64,000 nucleotides of DNA from Liolophura sinensis (taxonomy: Eukaryota > Mollusca > Polyplacophora > Chitonida > Chitonidae), in NCBI RefSeq assembly GCF_032854445.1, contig NC_088297.1, positions 7,985,375-8,049,374 of the forward strand, in the 5' to 3' direction. This document shows, in pieces, positions 1-12,015 of the stretch (position 1 is the first letter of the stretch; each line of letters starts with the position of its first letter). The position numbers were made by a program, and so were the translations under genes. The notes beneath the pieces were generated by a model. The model worked only from the letters and a program-made list of their open reading frames with translations. It was not told the origin of the DNA and made no database searches.

Positions 1-561
1 ATTTAACAGAGCTGGGACGTGCGCACTTTATTTCTTGGATAGGCCTGCACAGGCTGTGGAAGGTATAACTGGTATCTACAGCTTGACTGCAACGGTGTAC
101 TAATGGGCGCTGAAATCTTCACAAGCTGACCTGCACAGCGCACGGATGGACGCTGGTGTACACAGAGTCACTCCGGGTGATTTCATTTATTATGTTCTAG
201 CGAGAAGAATCTAGACACGTAATTCCAAATGTGAAACAAAAACAAGAGACTGCTCGGTCCAAACACGGCGCGCAAAAATGCGTAACGCGACAAAGCCTTG
301 TTTATGGTTTTCGCTGAAATGTTGACAAAACAACGTAATAGTCAGCGTCGATGGTATGCAAGGATTAAACATTGTCACGTGACCCTGATCACTGTCAATC
401 GCCGTGGTCCTGACTACACAGGCCAATTCCAAGTTGTCGCATGGACATGCTATTTTCTACAGTTACGAAGCTGTGCTTGTGAAATACCTCTTTGTTCAAC
501 GAGCATAACTATACAGAAGAAGTCAAGTATTACACAAAACAATAACAGGGTTCACTGGTTG
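1..561. other. Intergenic, no gene seen
   Basis: Short ORFs overlap each other on both strands with no recognisable domain, codon pattern or splice context. No repeat was recognised before the SINE that starts near 562. Confidence 0.6.
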
Positions 562-914
562 GAGTGAGTTAGTGAGTGAGTGCTTGGGGTTTAGCGTCGT
601 ACAATTTTTTAGTCACATGCCGACTAAGGAGTGCATTTAATGTGTCTCCTTGTTGCAAAACGGATTTCCAACGCTCTTTTATCTAGTGTTGCTTCAATGA
701 GATGACTTACCGAAAGCAAGTAAGCCACCCCGCCTGAGCCATGATACTGATACGGGTCAACCAGTCGTTGCACTATCCCCTTAATGTCGAACGCCAAGCG
801 AGGAAGTTACAATTTCCTCTTTCTAAGGTCTCAGGTGTGACCCGACTCAAACTTGACCTTGTATCTACTGTCCCCGAAGCGGACGTTCTAACAACTGAGC
901 ATATCGGGGCCGGT
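562..914 (-). mobile_element. SINE-B copy, nearly full length
   Basis: Read on the minus strand it runs from a tRNA-like head (degenerate A-box region near 875-914, ending in CCGG) to a tail of the form TTAAACCCCAAGCACTCACTCACT. The same body recurs at 21.2, 54.0, 59.8 and 63.3 kb: the 'CTCTTTTATCTAGTG' core and the 'GATACGGGTCAACCAGTCG' segment. This copy is diverged, with small indels. Confidence 0.85.
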
Positions 915-1089
915 ATTTACGGCTTGGACCTACTTCCTTTGGCGTACCCTCTTCTCGCACCTATTTTGATCGATTTAACGCTCTGCTTGCGATGTTCTGA
1001 AGGTCAAATTCACCATACGCTTTTATTTTGTTTTGTTTGTTTGATTGGGATTTAACGTAACTTTCAAAATTATTTTGGTCATATGTCTC

Positions 1090-1205
1090 CTGGCAATAGG
1101 CCGTACTCAATACCGACATGTTTATAGTGCTATCCGACTCCGAAGACACCAGACACTACGTCGCACCCAGTCACATTAAACCCGACACCGGCCCTATCCG
1201 CGCTT
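1090..1205 (-). mobile_element. SINE-E fragment
   Basis: The reverse complement carries 'AATGTGACTGGGTG' followed by 'CTGGTGTCTTCGG', the same core seen at 42.4 and 49.6 kb. Head and tail are missing or too diverged to place. Confidence 0.65.
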
Positions 1206-1886
1206 GGTCCATTAATTTTATACCGAGGGCCAAGAGAACTAGTTCCAAAATAACTGATGCTAAAGTCTTTGGTATATGACTTGCTTCTGGCTTGCATTCA
1301 GAGCCTATCATTTACAAGGCAAAGTTTTGGTGGTTAAGGCCTTAAACATGCGTTGGCAGACTTCTTTTTCGTCGTATAAAATATTACCACAAAAAATTTG
1401 CAGAGGCCATCGCTTTGTAAACTACCTTAAGGTCAATTAACTGATCATTAAATGCTGTCTTGGCGGTCACCTTAACGGGTATAAACTTCCAAAACCACAT
1501 GGGGGTAAAAATGCCCTTAAATGATGTTCAGCTTTAAAACATATGTATCGCTGTCGTACTTCAATTACAGCTATTGGTATCGCAATAACGCAAGAATGTG
1601 AACCTGCACATACGTACTGGTAGGTTACGCATGCGCAGTTCAGACAATTGGGTCGAACATTTGCCTCCGAACTGAAGTGAAGGAGCACTAATTGGGTAAT
1701 ACTGCCATACAGACATTTTAGGTTGTTGGTGTGGTATACATTTCTGCACAGCTAGTTTGCAACTGATTAAAATATATCAGAATTTTGTCTGTTTTGTATA
1801 GAACTGAACACTTTTTGGCCAGTGTTACTTCCTACCCAGCTCGAGGTTACCAAGGTAACAGAATGCTATGACTTCATTTCCAGTAA
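1206..1886. other. Intergenic, no gene seen
   Basis: No supported ORF, RNA gene or recognised repeat. Confidence 0.55.
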
Positions 1887-2179
1887 CCACAGCCAAAGAA
1901 TTTATTTATTTATTTGATTGGTGTTTTACGCTGTACTCAAGAATATTTCACTTATACGATGGCGGTCAGCATTATGGTGGGTGGGAACCGGGCAGAGCCC
2001 GGGGAAAAACCCACGACCATCAGCAGGTTTCTAACAGACCTTCCCACTTACGGCCGGAGAGGAAGCCAGCATGTGCTGGACTTGAACTCACAGCGACCGC
2101 ATTGGTGAGAGACTCCTGGGTTGTCACGCTACGCTAGCGCGCTAACCAACTGAGCCACAGAGGCCCCACAGCCGAAGAA
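1887..2179 (-). mobile_element. SINE-A, full length with target-site duplication
   Basis: The element spans about 1901-2165. On the minus strand it starts with a tRNA-like head (GGGCCTCTGTGGCTCAGTTGG, an A-box-type sequence) and ends in an (AAAT)n tail. The flanks CCACAGCCAAAGAA (1887-1900) and CCACAGCCGAAGAA (2166-2179) form a 14-bp target-site duplication with one mismatch, typical of LINE-driven insertion. Confidence 0.93.
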
Positions 2180-2626
2180 AATAGTGGTCATGCTGGGTTG
2201 ATGTTTTGACATGTTGTAAAGAAAAGTGTAAGCTGCATGTGCTATTATGGCATTGTACAACGCGAAAGTTAAGGTATATATATTTTTGAGCTTGAAGGTG
2301 ACAAATTTACTACATAAATAGTAAGGAAAATCAATGCGCTCGTGTAACCCATAAGCCTACTAAAACGAAGCAACTACTAAAGGGAGATAATTCAGTCTAC
2401 ACAAAGTACGAACAGAGGTATCATGTATTTGAATTTTGAATCTCGTGTATTTCTGTGTATTTTGGGCTTTGGGTTTAGATGGTTTGTCGCGTGTTCTTCT
2501 CATATCTGACTCTGATAACCGTCTCAACATCACGAGACGTTAATCCCTAGTCAGTTAATCGATCGATCAATAACATCACTATGACATCCTATAACTGGTA
2601 ATTCATTTCTGTTATCCCTGTTATTT
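2180..2626. other. Intergenic, no gene seen
   Basis: AT-rich; nothing recognised. Confidence 0.5.
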
Positions 2627-2757
2627 GTTTATTTATTTATTTGATTGGTGTTTTACGCCGTACTCAACCATCCGCAGGTTGCTGCATTACCTTCCCACGT
2701 ACGGCTGGAAAGGAAGCTAGCATGAGCTGGACTTGAACTCACAGTGACCGCACTGTT
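2627..2757 (-). mobile_element. SINE-A copy with internal deletion and lost head
   Basis: The AT-rich tail and 'TGGTGTTTTACGCCGTACTCAA' jump directly to 'CCATCCGCAGGTTGCTG', so the middle of the element (the CCAGCATTATGGTGG / CCGGGCAGAGCCCGG part) is deleted. It ends near 'CTCACAGTGACCGCACT', without the tRNA-like head. Confidence 0.88.
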
Positions 2758-5162
2758 AGTTGTTATCTTCTTGATCGGACGCAAAGACTTAATTGTGGTG
2801 TACTGAGTTTTTGCTTATATGGCATGTGTTATTATTGTCCCGCTGTACAGTGGCCATATCTAAAGAGACATATCTGAAATTAATTGCGTTTTCATCTCTT
2901 GCGTGTTTTCTGCCAAAATAATAAAGGCAGTCGTCACAAACACATTACTAACCCATATCTCCAAAAACAATGGACAATTTCTTTCTTTACTGCGGTTATA
3001 ACATGTGTAAGTAATGAATTAAGGCGTTATCTCTGTTCTCATACAAAGCACGCTTAACTCAATTTTCAGGTTAATTTTCTTTTGTTAATGCTCTGTTCCC
3101 TTTCGTACGTTATACTAAGTCACACCTTCATTTTAAACACACGTTCTTCTGTTGATTCTTTCGACAAATTTAGAATATAATAAAAAAGGATCGATTTGTG
3201 AACGCAGACTACGGTGCATGCGCAGTTCTGAAATGTACCCCCGCGATTAAGGAAAGACACATACAGTACCTCCATTATTATTAATGCCAGAGGAATTCCT
3301 GCACTTTAATTTTATCTGCCTTTATTATTGTCAGTTAACATATAAGAAGCAAGACATTCGTTATAATGTGGAAGTCTACACATTTTCAAAAATCGCACAA
3401 TATATGGGTTTAACAAGGAGCAAGTCAATGTAAAAAACAATATTTGATGGCTGTCTTTCAAAACTCGTTTTTATAATTTTTCGGTTTTTTTTTTTAAAAT
3501 AAATACATTTCAACGTGAAGAATCTGATTTTTTTTTTGGTATAGCTCAGAGCTAATGATTATAACTGTCTCTAAATATAGCTGTTTTATCTTAAAGGATA
3601 CATGAAATTAATATCTAAAACAAAAGCTACGTTTCTAAGCCAAATAAAGAAAATTATGCCGAATTCTTTTTTTTTTTTTAATTTTCATTTTGGGATATTT
3701 TTGCACCTGTTAATTGCCCCTCTATTTAAAGCATGTTTTCCGTCAATAGTCGGACTTGCTCGGAGCACGGTGAACATCCCGCAGTTCCCTAGTGAATCGT
3801 GATCACTATAGTGAAGAACCCGAGCAGATGTGGCTGATCAATCGGCGCGATTTTGATTTTCTTAGCTTAAGCAAATATCGCATTCATTCAAACACGGTCT
3901 TACTAAACACAGACAATGCTGGCCGCGACCGACCGAAGACGACTGTTGCCGACCACGACCGACCGTGATTGTATGAAATAACCGACCGCCACAATAAATA
4001 CATAGAAAAAAATGATATAGGACACAATTATCACACAAAAATATGTAAAAAAAATTACAGAGTTTGAAAGCCTAGAATATGAAGTTCGGCATTGGGGATA
4101 TGGCAGTGACGGACAGTTCACTTGGACTAGCCATGTTGTAGAAGCCTCTAGGAAGTTGCCAATCACTAGCGCTGAAAGCGTCACGTGATACTTGACTGTC
4201 ACGTCAAAAAAACTATCAGCTCTCAATTGTCAGTTTGGTTTCATATAGTGGATAGGCACATATCGATGCAATAAATTGTATTTTGCAGTTAGGTTAGTGG
4301 TAAACTGATGCATTTTGAACCACACATTTATGAGCATGGAACTGAGAACGGTTGCCCGTGTCACACTGCAGACATGTTGGGCAGAAAACTGCAGTAACTT
4401 GTCAGGGTGAGCTGGCAAGATAACCGCCCCAAGAGAATCATTGCTTGAGGGAAAATAACGTGACTTTTCTTTATTTTTTATTAGCAAAGTCAGATTTATT
4501 ACCAAAATATCTTCCCAAAATCTGAATGAAAGAGTCTATTATCAATCAGAAGATCCAGGTATGTTCGGTGAAATCCCTGGCCAGCCATACCACATGCTTA
4601 CAACCATGCAGGGCGAAGACGAGCGGGGCCGCTAAAAGACGACGCTTGTGTTCACGAACATCGCCCTAGTCGAGCACCAAACTAAAAGAAAGATTCTTTT
4701 AGATTACGGAGCAGAGCTGATACTTTTTGCTTGGGCCTCACGCGTTTTTGTTTATACTTTCTCATTGTCACATTGTTTATTACCGGTGTTACGGGAGACC
4801 TCCTATGTTTTGTGACCTCATTCTAGACATCTATAGCTTGGGAAAATAGCGTTACCAAAGGAGTAGCTAGGTACTGACGATTGCTATTTATTTTGATGAT
4901 CAGGGGTGTAGAAGTTTTAAATATTTTTAGGACACTTCTGGAATACTACTTTATTAAAAATGAAAGATTTTAGTGCAATACCAGTATATATATTGTGATA
5001 GAAGTTGAAAACCCTTAAGTTATTATTTTCAGAAAGAAGTGTTGCAAACGAAAACTGGCCACACTGGCCACACAAGCATAAAAAAGAGTAATTTTTTCTC
5101 TGTCAAATAGGAGCTGTAAATACGTACAGTTCTTTTCATAGTCGCAAGAAAATCAGTTGGAG
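2758..5162. other. Intergenic, no supported gene
   Basis: AT-rich, with several T homopolymers (3485-3500, 3529-3537, 3666-3679). Minus-strand ORFs of about 90-110 codons (3903-4226, 4230-4505) show no recognisable domain and overlap frames on the other strand. The stretch 4977-5033 resembles 5872-5985 (see the TA repeat). Confidence 0.5.
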
Positions 5163-5580
5163 ATGTCTGTTAATCGGAAGTATAGTCCTCAGCGACATGA
5201 CTGTACATTGGATAAAAACAATATCTGTGAAAGTATCAGTCATATACCGAAAATGCCATGCAATTGGAAAGCTCAGAAAATGACTGATCTTGTAGAAAAA
5301 ACTACACAATACAGTTCGTCTACAGTTAGCGGACCGATAGCGAGCTATGCATGGCATGGGAAACTTCCTTCTGGACTCCACACCTTCGAGTTAGTTTATC
5401 GACATAAGAAGCAAGTCAGAAGAACGGAAATTATAGCTTTGGAAGAATTTCCTTAATGGCGGAAATCAAAGCCAAAAGTTCGTGGTGTCAAGTGACGGAA
5501 AGCTATCAACCCCTCGTACTCCACGCCATCAGAGAAACGTGGATCCAAAGAATCGCGTTAGGGCAATACGAAACCATTAG
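5163..5580 (+). CDS. Unrecognised small basic protein ORF, possibly frameshifted
   Basis: An ATG at 5163 opens a 97-codon ORF ending in TAA at 5454-5456. I recognise no family, signal peptide or membrane segment. Directly past the stop, the +1 frame continues open from 5455 to a TAG at 5578-5580 with coding-like basic text (including KLSTPRTPRHQR). This is what a one-base indel in a roughly 138-codon gene would look like. A pyrimidine-rich stretch ending in an AG lies before 5113, so an upstream exon is possible. It could be a small gene with an assembly error, a processed pseudogene, or chance. Only its length and the composition of both frames argue for coding. Confidence 0.3.
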
Positions 5581-5873
5581 ACTTGTATACATCTGATATA
5601 TCTGCACTTTTATGTATTTGTATAAAGCCATGGATAAATCCGGAAGCAAGAAGAAGATGGTAGTAGGCTATGCACAAACTCATATAATTTTTGTATATGT
5701 TTGTGCAATGTGTACGTGCATTTCTTGTATGGTAAATTAAGCCCGTGAGTAGATTCAGGAGTACATGAAATAACTGACAGTGGTCTTACATAGCCCTGTT
5801 AAACGCTGTACATGCTATCGAAATGTGAAAAATATATTTAATGAATAATTCGGTTCAATAAAAGTACAATACC

Positions 5874-5944
<71 letters not shown>

Positions 5945-7675
5945 TGATAGACGTTGAAAACCTTTAAGTTATTATTTTCAGAGCTGTCGCTGTCGAACTC
6001 CGCTATTAAACGGTCGTAGATTCTTGGCTCAAGCTGAAAGGGTTGTATGCTGAATGACAAGTCTGCCATGGCTTGTAGTTTTAGGTATGGAGACCTCTGT
6101 TCACGTACACTGCTGCGAATGAGTTGTTGTCGGCTGGCTGTTAGCCCTATATACATGTAATATACTCTGTGGGCAAGGTGACATGTGCTTAGATATTGTA
6201 TGGCTTCTCCGGGCCGGCTTAGCTCCCTCGATCCGCCCTCCCAGGCAAACACACTAAGTCACACCCCACCCTATTCGGTCTTTCCCCACACATAGTTCTT
6301 TTTAACAGTGATCATTGTCGACTTTACCAGAGCAAGCTACAACATTCAGAAAATAAAACCAAAGCATTTCGTGTATCTTTTAATATCTTATTTACGCCTC
6401 TTTGAGTTAATAACTTTCATATATTCACAAACGAAAAAAGTGAGCATTGGTCAACCGATACACAATTGCCGGCCTCTGTGACTTCATACCGGTAGGCCTG
6501 CATTGCTTAAATGTACTCTTGTTTGACTGGCTGTGTTGGCAGAGACTGACTGATAGATTAACTGATTGATTGATTTAGTGAGTTAGTTTTATACCCATTT
6601 AAACCACCCATATTTGTGAATAACCTTGATGACAATAAGTTGTCGACGACGCTCAAAGGGCCATTTATGCAGTTTACCGTTCGTAGAAAACGTAAGGTCA
6701 TTTACCAGTAAGGTTTTCCAACGCCCCACGAGCCGTAAGAAGGGACGAATCTACAATTCCCTGTCCAAAGTCAGGATAGAACCCGTATCTCTCCTGTCCG
6801 GAATTCGACCACAACCCGTACATGATGAGACTTAGACACAGTCCGTTAATTTATTTCTTGCACTGGAATTAAACGCCGCTCTAGGCAATAATCAATTGGA
6901 TTTATGTGTGTTGGGGGAAACTGGACAGGGTTAAGAAAAAAACACGTGTCATCGCCAGGCATGTGAGAAATTTCCTGTATACAGTCGCACGGCTGATCTT
7001 ATCACCGCGAACAGGATTCAAGATCGGTTGATTGACAGCCAAAGTGAGGCCAAAATTGTACCCACGCACACCGTAGAAAGTTTAGATAGATCCCTAGAGA
7101 AATTTTCAAAAAAACATTTATTTTGCTTTGGGTATTAAATTGGATTTCGCAGCATGATTCTAACTGAAGATGTTTAAAATTAAGTTTGTTTCTCTTTTCT
7201 TTAATTTAAAAGCATAAACAATTCTGCATTAAATTCTTAGTTATTTGAGTTTAAAACGTATTTGTTACATTGTTTATATACCTAGATATTTTGTTTTTAT
7301 ATTAGCATATCTGTAACAATGTCTAAAAAAGTGCGGCCTTTGTTTCTTTTAATTCTGTGCGGGATATAATATAGAACTATAATAACAAAAGTCTGGTCAC
7401 ATTGTTTTCAGCCCAGTAGAACAATTTAACAAACTTTTTTCATTGACTTTAGAACGGTCAAACAACATAAGCCAAACTGAGTAGTGCTTATATACCGCTA
7501 AAGTCAGTTCCAGAACACAATTTAATGCATGAAATCGCTCTTGCCTCGCTCGAGAATTTGGAATCGTGATTTTGTCTGAGCCTTATTTAAGTAAATAATG
7601 AGTAACTACATTATATTTTCACATTTCCACAGGGATTGCAAAATTAGACATATGCATTTCTCCTGGTCTTTGCCA
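5581..7675. other. Mostly intergenic, with a TA microsatellite
   Basis: Apart from (TA)n at 5876-5941 no element is certain. A minus-strand ORF over 5975-6250 has an acidic serine-rich segment next to the TA tract, but no supported start or splice site. The rest is AT-rich without recognised genes. Confidence 0.45.
5876..5941. repeat. (TA)n microsatellite
   Basis: About 33 uninterrupted TA units. The flanks ('AATACCGG' before, 'GACGTTGAAAACC' and 'TTATTATTTTCAG' after) match 4977-5033, where only a short TA run is present. The tract therefore expanded in one of two copies of a duplicated segment. Confidence 0.95.
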
Positions 7676-7770
7676 GTTTACCCCACCATAATGCTGCATG
7701 TTCGCCCTCGTATGAGTGAAATATTCTTGAGTACAGCGTCAAACACCAATCAAATAAATAAATAAAAAAT
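7676..7770 (+). mobile_element. SINE-A 3' fragment
   Basis: Contains CCACCATAATGCTG, then GTGAAATATTCTTGAGTAC, then ACACCAATCAAATAAATAAA. This is the 3' third of SINE-A in sense orientation, 5' truncated. Confidence 0.9.
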
Positions 7771-8103
7771 ACATTTGTATTTTGAAAGCGCAGCTGGGAA
7801 AAATGAAGCGGACCTGAAATCTAATACTCCGCACATAATTTATAAAAATACTCCAGTTTATTTTAATACACAATTTACTCAGCGATAAACTAGACATAAT
7901 CCGCCCGAATGTTTATGCTTCTATGCCCTTTATGACTTTCTATTGTATGCACGCATGACTGCATGCAAAGCCTTTAGCTATTTCCTTAAATACTACAGCA
8001 CAACCGATGAAAATCTTTCAGCTGATGCGTTATATTTTTAAGCCAATGGCCGTTGTTACGTTCGTTATTTATGTATTAGATAACAATGTTTCTCGGCGTT
8101 TTA
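7771..8103. other. Intergenic, no gene seen
   Basis: AT-rich; nothing recognised. Confidence 0.5.
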
Positions 8104-8312
8104 AATTTATTTATTTATTTGATTGGTGTTTTACGCCGTACTCAAGAATACTTCACTTACTTCGACGGTGGCCAGCATTATGGTGGGAGGAAACCGGGCA
8201 GAGCCCGGGCGAAACCCACGACAATCCGCAGGTTGCTTGCAGACCTTCCCACGTGCGGCCGGAGAAGAAGCCAGAATGAGCTGGACTTGAACTCACAGCG
8301 ACCGCATCGGCG
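8104..8312 (-). mobile_element. SINE-A copy, 5' truncated
   Basis: Runs from the (TTTA)n tail end through the body to about the B-box region ('GACTTGAACTCACAGCGACC' on the plus strand). The tRNA A-box end is missing. Confidence 0.92.
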
Positions 8313-9711
8313 TTTAAAGACCTGTAACCTATTCGACGGCGATCAGATTCACGGCTGATTTTAAATAAGTGTAAACCCACTCACATAATATCATGACTTG
8401 AATGTTTATTGCATTTATTTAAAACTGCTGATTGATTGATTGATTGGTTGATTCATTAGATGGTGTTTATTAGGGGGTAATATGGGCCTAAGCTTCATAG
8501 ACTATGTTTTAGACAAACTTATTAGAATGGGGTTTTAAATACCAAAGTGTAAAGCAAGATCTCACAGAATGCAACAAAAACGGCATTCAAATAAAGTGCC
8601 CTCTCTGCGCATGTACATTCGAATCAGCTGAGTAGAGAACGCCACGCTCGGATTACACTCTGAAATGGATTGGAATACAGCCTCTGGTAGTACCTAATTC
8701 ATTGTTAGAGACCAGTGTTCAGTTTTGCTTGGATTGCAGTTGCCATTGCACCATAACAAGCATCCCATTAAAATTTTTTGTTGTCGGAGATTGGTGAAAC
8801 TTGTCAAGAAACTGGTCAAGAATGAAATATTAGTTATCGTTTATGTAATTATACTTCTGAGATTGGTGTGTTATAAAATGAATAAAACCATGAAATAGAG
8901 CACGACATAAAATGTATATGACAACTATTTAGTTCGCAGACTATATTATCTGACGGGAGGTCAAAGACATACAAACAGTTGGGCCATATAAAGCGTATGC
9001 ATAAAATTAGCTTTTTGTTAGCAACAATAAAGTCACCAGTGCATATCTGGCCAGTCGAGTTTAGTTGTACTACTTAGAAAAAAAAGATGTGGTGTGTTGT
9101 ATTTTTTTCTTGAAGCGTAACGGTAACAGTGAATGGCTTTTATTCTAAGCATAATGTAAGGTAATGGAGAGAAGGATACGAGACCACGGCCAGGAATATA
9201 TGACGCCAGGGAAATGCGTACAATGAAATACAGATATGAATGAGAAATAGGTATCCACTAAATTATCATTTTTTTTCTTGCCTCTCTTTTTGACAATGGA
9301 ACATCCGTGCAGCGAGTGCGAGAAAGTGTTCGTTTCTTATGCAGGTAACTAAAGCTGTTCAAAGATCTATTCAAGATGAGTACATATTCTTTCATTTATT
9401 TTTTATTGGTGTTTAACGGCCTAATTAAGAATATCTAATTTACACGGTGGAGGAAACAAAGCTCAAGGACTGAGCACAGTTTTATTCCGCGATTTGCGGA
9501 CGACCTGTTTAAATGTAATTTAAGAAATTAAAACACATTTTGGGGGTTTTACACGTTTCCTAAATTAGATGAGGTATTAACTATCGTTTTCTGTTTATCT
9601 GTTGCTATTTTGCTGTGATAGCTTCAATACTGTTGTTTCACAATGTACAGTGTGATAACAAAAGTTTTATTTCGTAATTTTTGTTGTTCCAAATGTCACG
9701 CAGTTTATCAG
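8313..9711. other. Intergenic, no gene seen
   Basis: Contains a TGAT/TGGT-rich patch near 8430-8450 and a very decayed SINE-A tail near 9395-9460 (TTTATTGGTGTTTAACGGC). No coding signal. Confidence 0.45.
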
Positions 9712-9789
9712 CATCATGAGCATCACCACCACCATCATCAGCATCATCACCATCACCACCACCACCACCACCACCACCACCACCATCAT

Positions 9790-9860
<71 letters not shown>

Positions 9861-9862
9861 CG
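9712..9862. repeat. CAY triplet microsatellite
   Basis: A block of CAC triplets is followed by a run of CAT triplets. All frames stay open, giving apparent poly-His, poly-Ile/Thr and poly-Met/Val proteins. These are a by-product of the repeat, not evidence of a gene. Confidence 0.95.
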
Positions 9863-10975
9863 ATAATCACCATCATCAAAAACTTCATTCTCATTTTCAT
9901 CTTCGCAATCTTCTTTTGTAATCGCTATTAATTAACGAAATTACACGAGACCCAATGAAAGTACTTGAAATATAACTAAAGACGTACAGCATAGAGATCA
10001 GCGACGACAGTATCATAACTGGCAAATGGTCACACGTAACCGGTGGAACACAGTCTCATGTCCAGTTTACTTCAGACAGGATTTTATTTTAACTGTTGAT
10101 GTAGCAATTTACACGCCCCATAACACCATGGTTTAAGTAGAATTAGGTAAAAACATATGCAGTGATGTTAATTGCAGCTTATTAGACGTCACTGGTCTGG
10201 AATTACTAAAACTGCTGTGTTGTCACATTTAAGATACATTCACATTAATAGTTGTGCCTTCCTGTAGGTAGGGAGATATGGTATATAGTGCACAAAACTT
10301 GCACGGGTACAAAGATCGCATATGTCCCCTGTGGGGTCCCTACATGTATGTAAGCGAGCTGAGAGAAGTGATGCATCACATCTCCCATAACACCTTCGCC
10401 CCCACCCCTCCCCTTCCCCCCACTCCTCCTTCACATGTACGCGTTCGCCTTTTCTCTCCCAGTCATAACTTACCCACTGGCACAAGTGGCTGAGACGCTT
10501 GCGGACATTCACGGCGGAAGAACTGTAAGTCCTAAAATTGTGCGGTTTTGACTCTTTTCAGCAAGTCGTGTGAATGCCACAAATAGCCACCGTTCCAAAA
10601 ACCCTTATGACATAATGTCAGGAGTAATTAACGAATACACAGGCGAGGCGACGGGCTTCAGCGAGAGACAGAGAGAGAGAGACATACAGATGTGAAGTGT
10701 GGGTGTGTGCATGTGTGTGACAGACAGGGCGAACGGTCAAACGGAAGCCCTGTGGACAGATATCCAAGGCACCAGCAAAAGCAAACAAAGGCAGTTAATT
10801 TAGAAGAGCTGATATAAAAGTTATAGTTTCATTGAAATGTCAGGTATGTGATAAGACAACGGGTGATAACGGTAATAACTCTAGCTTCCAGTCCTGTTAT
10901 TTGTCATTTAACTGAAAGCTCTCTCTAGTAACGAATCCATCGAACCAAAGACGTCTGCCTGGTTCCCACGTCCAA
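9863..10975. other. Intergenic, CDA-1 upstream region
   Basis: No gene seen. Contains a GA-rich run near 10665-10683 and a TATAAAA at 10813-10819, about 157 bp before the CDA-1 ATG. That makes a possible core promoter if the 5' leader is long. Confidence 0.45.
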
Positions 10976-12015
10976 ATGGCTGAAAGCATTTTCTATCTCC
11001 TCCTGACTCTGATGCTTGCCGGAATCGGCGTCCAAGGGCAATGCGTGCAGGGGCGAGAACTGCAAATTACCTAACTGTTTTTGTAGTGCCCGCAGAGGGA
11101 CGCCGGACAATCGGATTCCGGGGGGTTTTAACGCCACGGAGATTCCTCAGCTGGTCATGTTCGCTTTTGACGACGCCGTCAACATCTTGAACTACGATAT
11201 TTACCGCACCTTGTTTCCCAAGGACCAAGCGCAACCCGAACGGCTGTCCTATTGCCATGACGCTGTTCGTGTCGCATAGATGGACGAATTACAATATGGT
11301 GAATGATCTCTACAAGCGCGGTATGGAGATCGCTGTGCACAGCGTCACCCACCGGGTGCCCACAGACTTCTGGAGAACGATCTCGGAGCAGGATCTCAGA
11401 TTTGAGGTCCACCAACAGAAAGAAAACATCTGCACCCTAGGGCGCGTGCGTGAACGTGATATCCATGGTTACCGCAGCCCTTTTCTGGAGCCCGCTGGCG
11501 ACTTGATGTTCCAAATCCTGAAGGAGAATAAACTGGATTACGATTCTACCTACAAGGGTCGATTCACCACAGGTCACACCCCTCAGCAGTGGCCTTTCAC
11601 CTTAGACTTTGGTTTTAACTTGGCCTGTGAGAACAATCCCTGCCCCCGGGAACGTTATCCCGGCTTCTGGGAGATACCTATCATCGCCCTCAACGACCTG
11701 GATGACCGTTACGTCTGTACGTACATCGATACCTGCTTCCGTCCGCCTCGCACTAGAGAGGAAACGTTTGAACTTCTGTGGAAAAACTTCGTCATGAATT
11801 ACAACGGAGCTCGAGCACCTTTATACATCAACATGCATTCGGCTTGGTTAAGTTCTTTTCCTTTCCGAATGGACGCCATGGAGGAGTTCATCTCCCGATT
11901 GAACGAGATGGAAGAAGTTTACATCGTGACGTACCATCAGAGTCTGGAATGGATGAGGAATCCAACACGTCTTCGAGACATCACGAGATTTAGGCCCTGG
12001 AGATGTAACCTCTAG
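10976..12015 (+). pseudogene. CDA-1: secreted CE4 polysaccharide (chitin) deacetylase-like gene, two frameshifts
   Basis: The product would be a secreted, metal-dependent N-acetyl deacetylase of carbohydrate esterase family 4. The ATG at 10976 begins a hydrophobic signal peptide (MAESIFYLLLTLMLAG). The frame is lost at the G-run 11050-11053, where four G stand in place of an expected three, and again in CCCAAGG at 11217-11223, one extra A. Between and after these points the family sequence continues: CKLPNCFC, IPQL, FDDAVN (11166-11183), NPNGCP, HSVTH (11338-11352), RSPF, WEIP and INMHSAW with the motif-5 His at 11836-11838. It ends at the TAG at 12013. All visible catalytic residues are intact and the last 250 codons are undamaged. 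It is therefore either a very young pseudogene or a working gene with homopolymer errors in the assembly. No introns. Length and architecture match CDA-2 and CDA-3. Confidence 0.9.

Noticed and set aside
1868-2137. ORFs overlapping SINE-A copies (here and at about 8.1, 21.3, 24.4, 39.4, 46.8 and 60.1 kb)
   Set aside because: They are translations of the repeat itself and recur with every copy.
5975-6252. Minus-strand ORF with an IQPFQLEPR / DSDSSE segment, reminiscent of P2X7-domain or transposon-derived proteins
   Set aside because: The resemblance is only a few residues, there is no convincing splice donor, and the frame runs into the TA repeat.
9643-9931. Poly-His protein
   Set aside because: CAC/CAT microsatellite; equally open as poly-Ile/Thr and poly-Met/Val in other frames.
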